NCBI GenBank assembly: GCA_019422005.1
Contig: JAHZEF010000056.1
Coordinates: forward strand, 1-5,437
DNA from: Clostridiales bacterium
GTDB taxonomy: Bacteria > Bacillota > Clostridia > Oscillospirales > Oscillospiraceae
DNA length: 5,437 bases
Reading direction: 5' to 3'
Shown: positions 4,817-5,437 of the stretch, piece after piece
How the letters are laid out: each line of letters begins with the position of its first letter
Position numbering within the stretch: position 1 is the first letter of the stretch
The notes under the pieces: generated by a model
Databases searched by the model: none
Told to the model about the DNA's origin: nothing
The model's input: the letters and a program-made list of their open reading frames with translations, nothing else
Position numbers and translations under genes: made by a program

Positions 4817-5437
4817 ATGAAAATTGCAGTCACCGGAAAAGGCGGCGTGGGAAAAACCACGCTTTCCTCCACGCTCGCCAGGCTGTACGCCGACGAAGGC
4901 CGTACCGTGCTGGCCGCCGACGTGGATCCCGACGCCAACCTGGGCCTGGCCCTGGGCCTGACCGAGGAGGAGGTAAACGCCATCGTCCCGATCTCCAGGA
5001 TGCGCAGCCTGGTGGAAGAACGGACGGGCGCCAGCGCCGCCAATAAATTCTTCAAGCTCAATCCCCAGGTTTCCGATATTCCGGATACGTTTTCCAAAGA
5101 AATCAACGGCGTAAAGCTGCTGGTGATGGGAACCGTGGAAACCGGCGGCAGCGGCTGCGTCTGCCCGGAGCATGTGATGCTGAAAGCGATCCTGTCCTCC
5201 CTGATCCTCCGGAAGGACGACGTGGTGATTATGGATATGGAAGCGGGCCTGGAGCACCTGGGACGGGGTACCGCCAGCATGATGGAACAGTTCATCGTTG
5301 TGGTGGAACCGGGCGCCAGAGGCATCCAGACCTATGAGAAGGTCAGGAGCCTGGCCGCTGATCTCGGTATCTTTCAGGTCAGCGTGGTCGGCAACAAGGT
5401 TCGCAGCGATGAGGACCGCGCCTTTCTCCGTTCCCGC
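4817..5437 (+). CDS. cooC: CooC, ATPase for nickel insertion into CODH, 3'-truncated
   Basis: First 207 codons of a MinD/SIMIBI-class P-loop ATPase; typical CooC proteins are about 250-265 aa, so roughly 50 residues are missing at the window edge. CooC dimerises with ATP and nickel and drives nickel insertion into the CODH C-cluster in the cytoplasm. Seen: deviant Walker A GKGGVGKTT (7-15) with the signature Lys at 8, the switch-I region DVDPDAN (35-41), the CxC metal-binding motif CVCPEH (C114, C116) and the Walker B-like DMEAGLEHLGRGT (140-152). The last of these is a strong CooC hallmark. The ATG is preceded by AGAGG (4805-4809) at 7 bases. The gene lies 42 bases after cooS with no terminator between, so it belongs to the same operon. 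The frame is open to the last base. An AcsF-type homologue of a CODH/ACS cluster would look alike. Confidence 0.95.
   Translation, partial: MKIAVTGKGGVGKTTLSSTLARLYADEGRTVLAADVDPDANLGLALGLTEEEVNAIVPISRMRSLVEERTGASAANKFFKLNPQVSDIPDTFSKEINGVKLLVMGTVETGGSGCVCPEHVMLKAILSSLILRKDDVVIMDMEAGLEHLGRGTASMMEQFIVVVEPGARGIQTYEKVRSLAADLGIFQVSVVGNKVRSDEDRAFLRSR

Noticed and set aside
2897..5257. Very long (786 codons) open frame on the minus strand across cooS and cooC
   Set aside because: It lies antisense to two clearly conserved genes. Its protein is His/Gly/Ala/Asp-rich without domain pattern, as expected when the reverse frame of GC-rich coding DNA avoids stops. No ribosome site or conserved motif supports it.

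Overview
The window is GC-rich and densely coded, with good Shine-Dalgarno sites (AGGAGG, AAGGAG), sigma70/sigmaA-type promoters and intrinsic terminators. Its gene content is an FtsH with an HEVGH zinc site, an MscS-type channel and a nickel CO dehydrogenase with its maturation factors. This fits a high-GC anaerobic Firmicute of clostridial type, possibly an acetogen-like gut or sediment organism. The taxonomic placement is inference; no rRNA or other marker is present.

Layout, all on the + strand. (1) Positions 1-1250 are the 3' part of ftsH, closed by a near-perfect intrinsic terminator at 1256-1291. (2) A consensus-like promoter (1339-1367) drives an MscS-family channel gene (1403-2209). 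Sixteen bases after its stop comes a small gene, read here from GTG 2226, encoding a 63-residue CooT-like nickel protein that begins Met-Cys. A hairpin with a short T tract (2425-2452) ends this two-gene unit. (3) Positions 2418-2878 are a non-coding interval of about 460 bases. It holds a GC-rich hairpin, an AT-rich patch, a strong promoter (TTGACA-17-TAGAAT) whose spacer carries a perfect inverted repeat, and a leader of about 187 nt with several predicted hairpins. (4) From a TTG at 2879 runs a full-length Ni-Fe-S carbon monoxide dehydrogenase catalytic subunit (cooS/acsA type, 631 aa). (5) From 4817 to the window edge runs the first 207 codons of cooC, the ATPase for nickel insertion into the CODH C-cluster.

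The central theme is CO dehydrogenase and its nickel supply: CooS is the enzyme, CooC the nickel-insertion ATPase and the CooT-like protein a small nickel-binding accessory. cooS and cooC form one transcription unit. The CooT-like gene sits in a separate unit behind the channel gene. The parts least explained by known gene families are the promoter-embedded palindrome and the structured cooS leader. I do not see a wholly new system. The likely novelty is in the control of this CODH module and in the mscS-cooT pairing.
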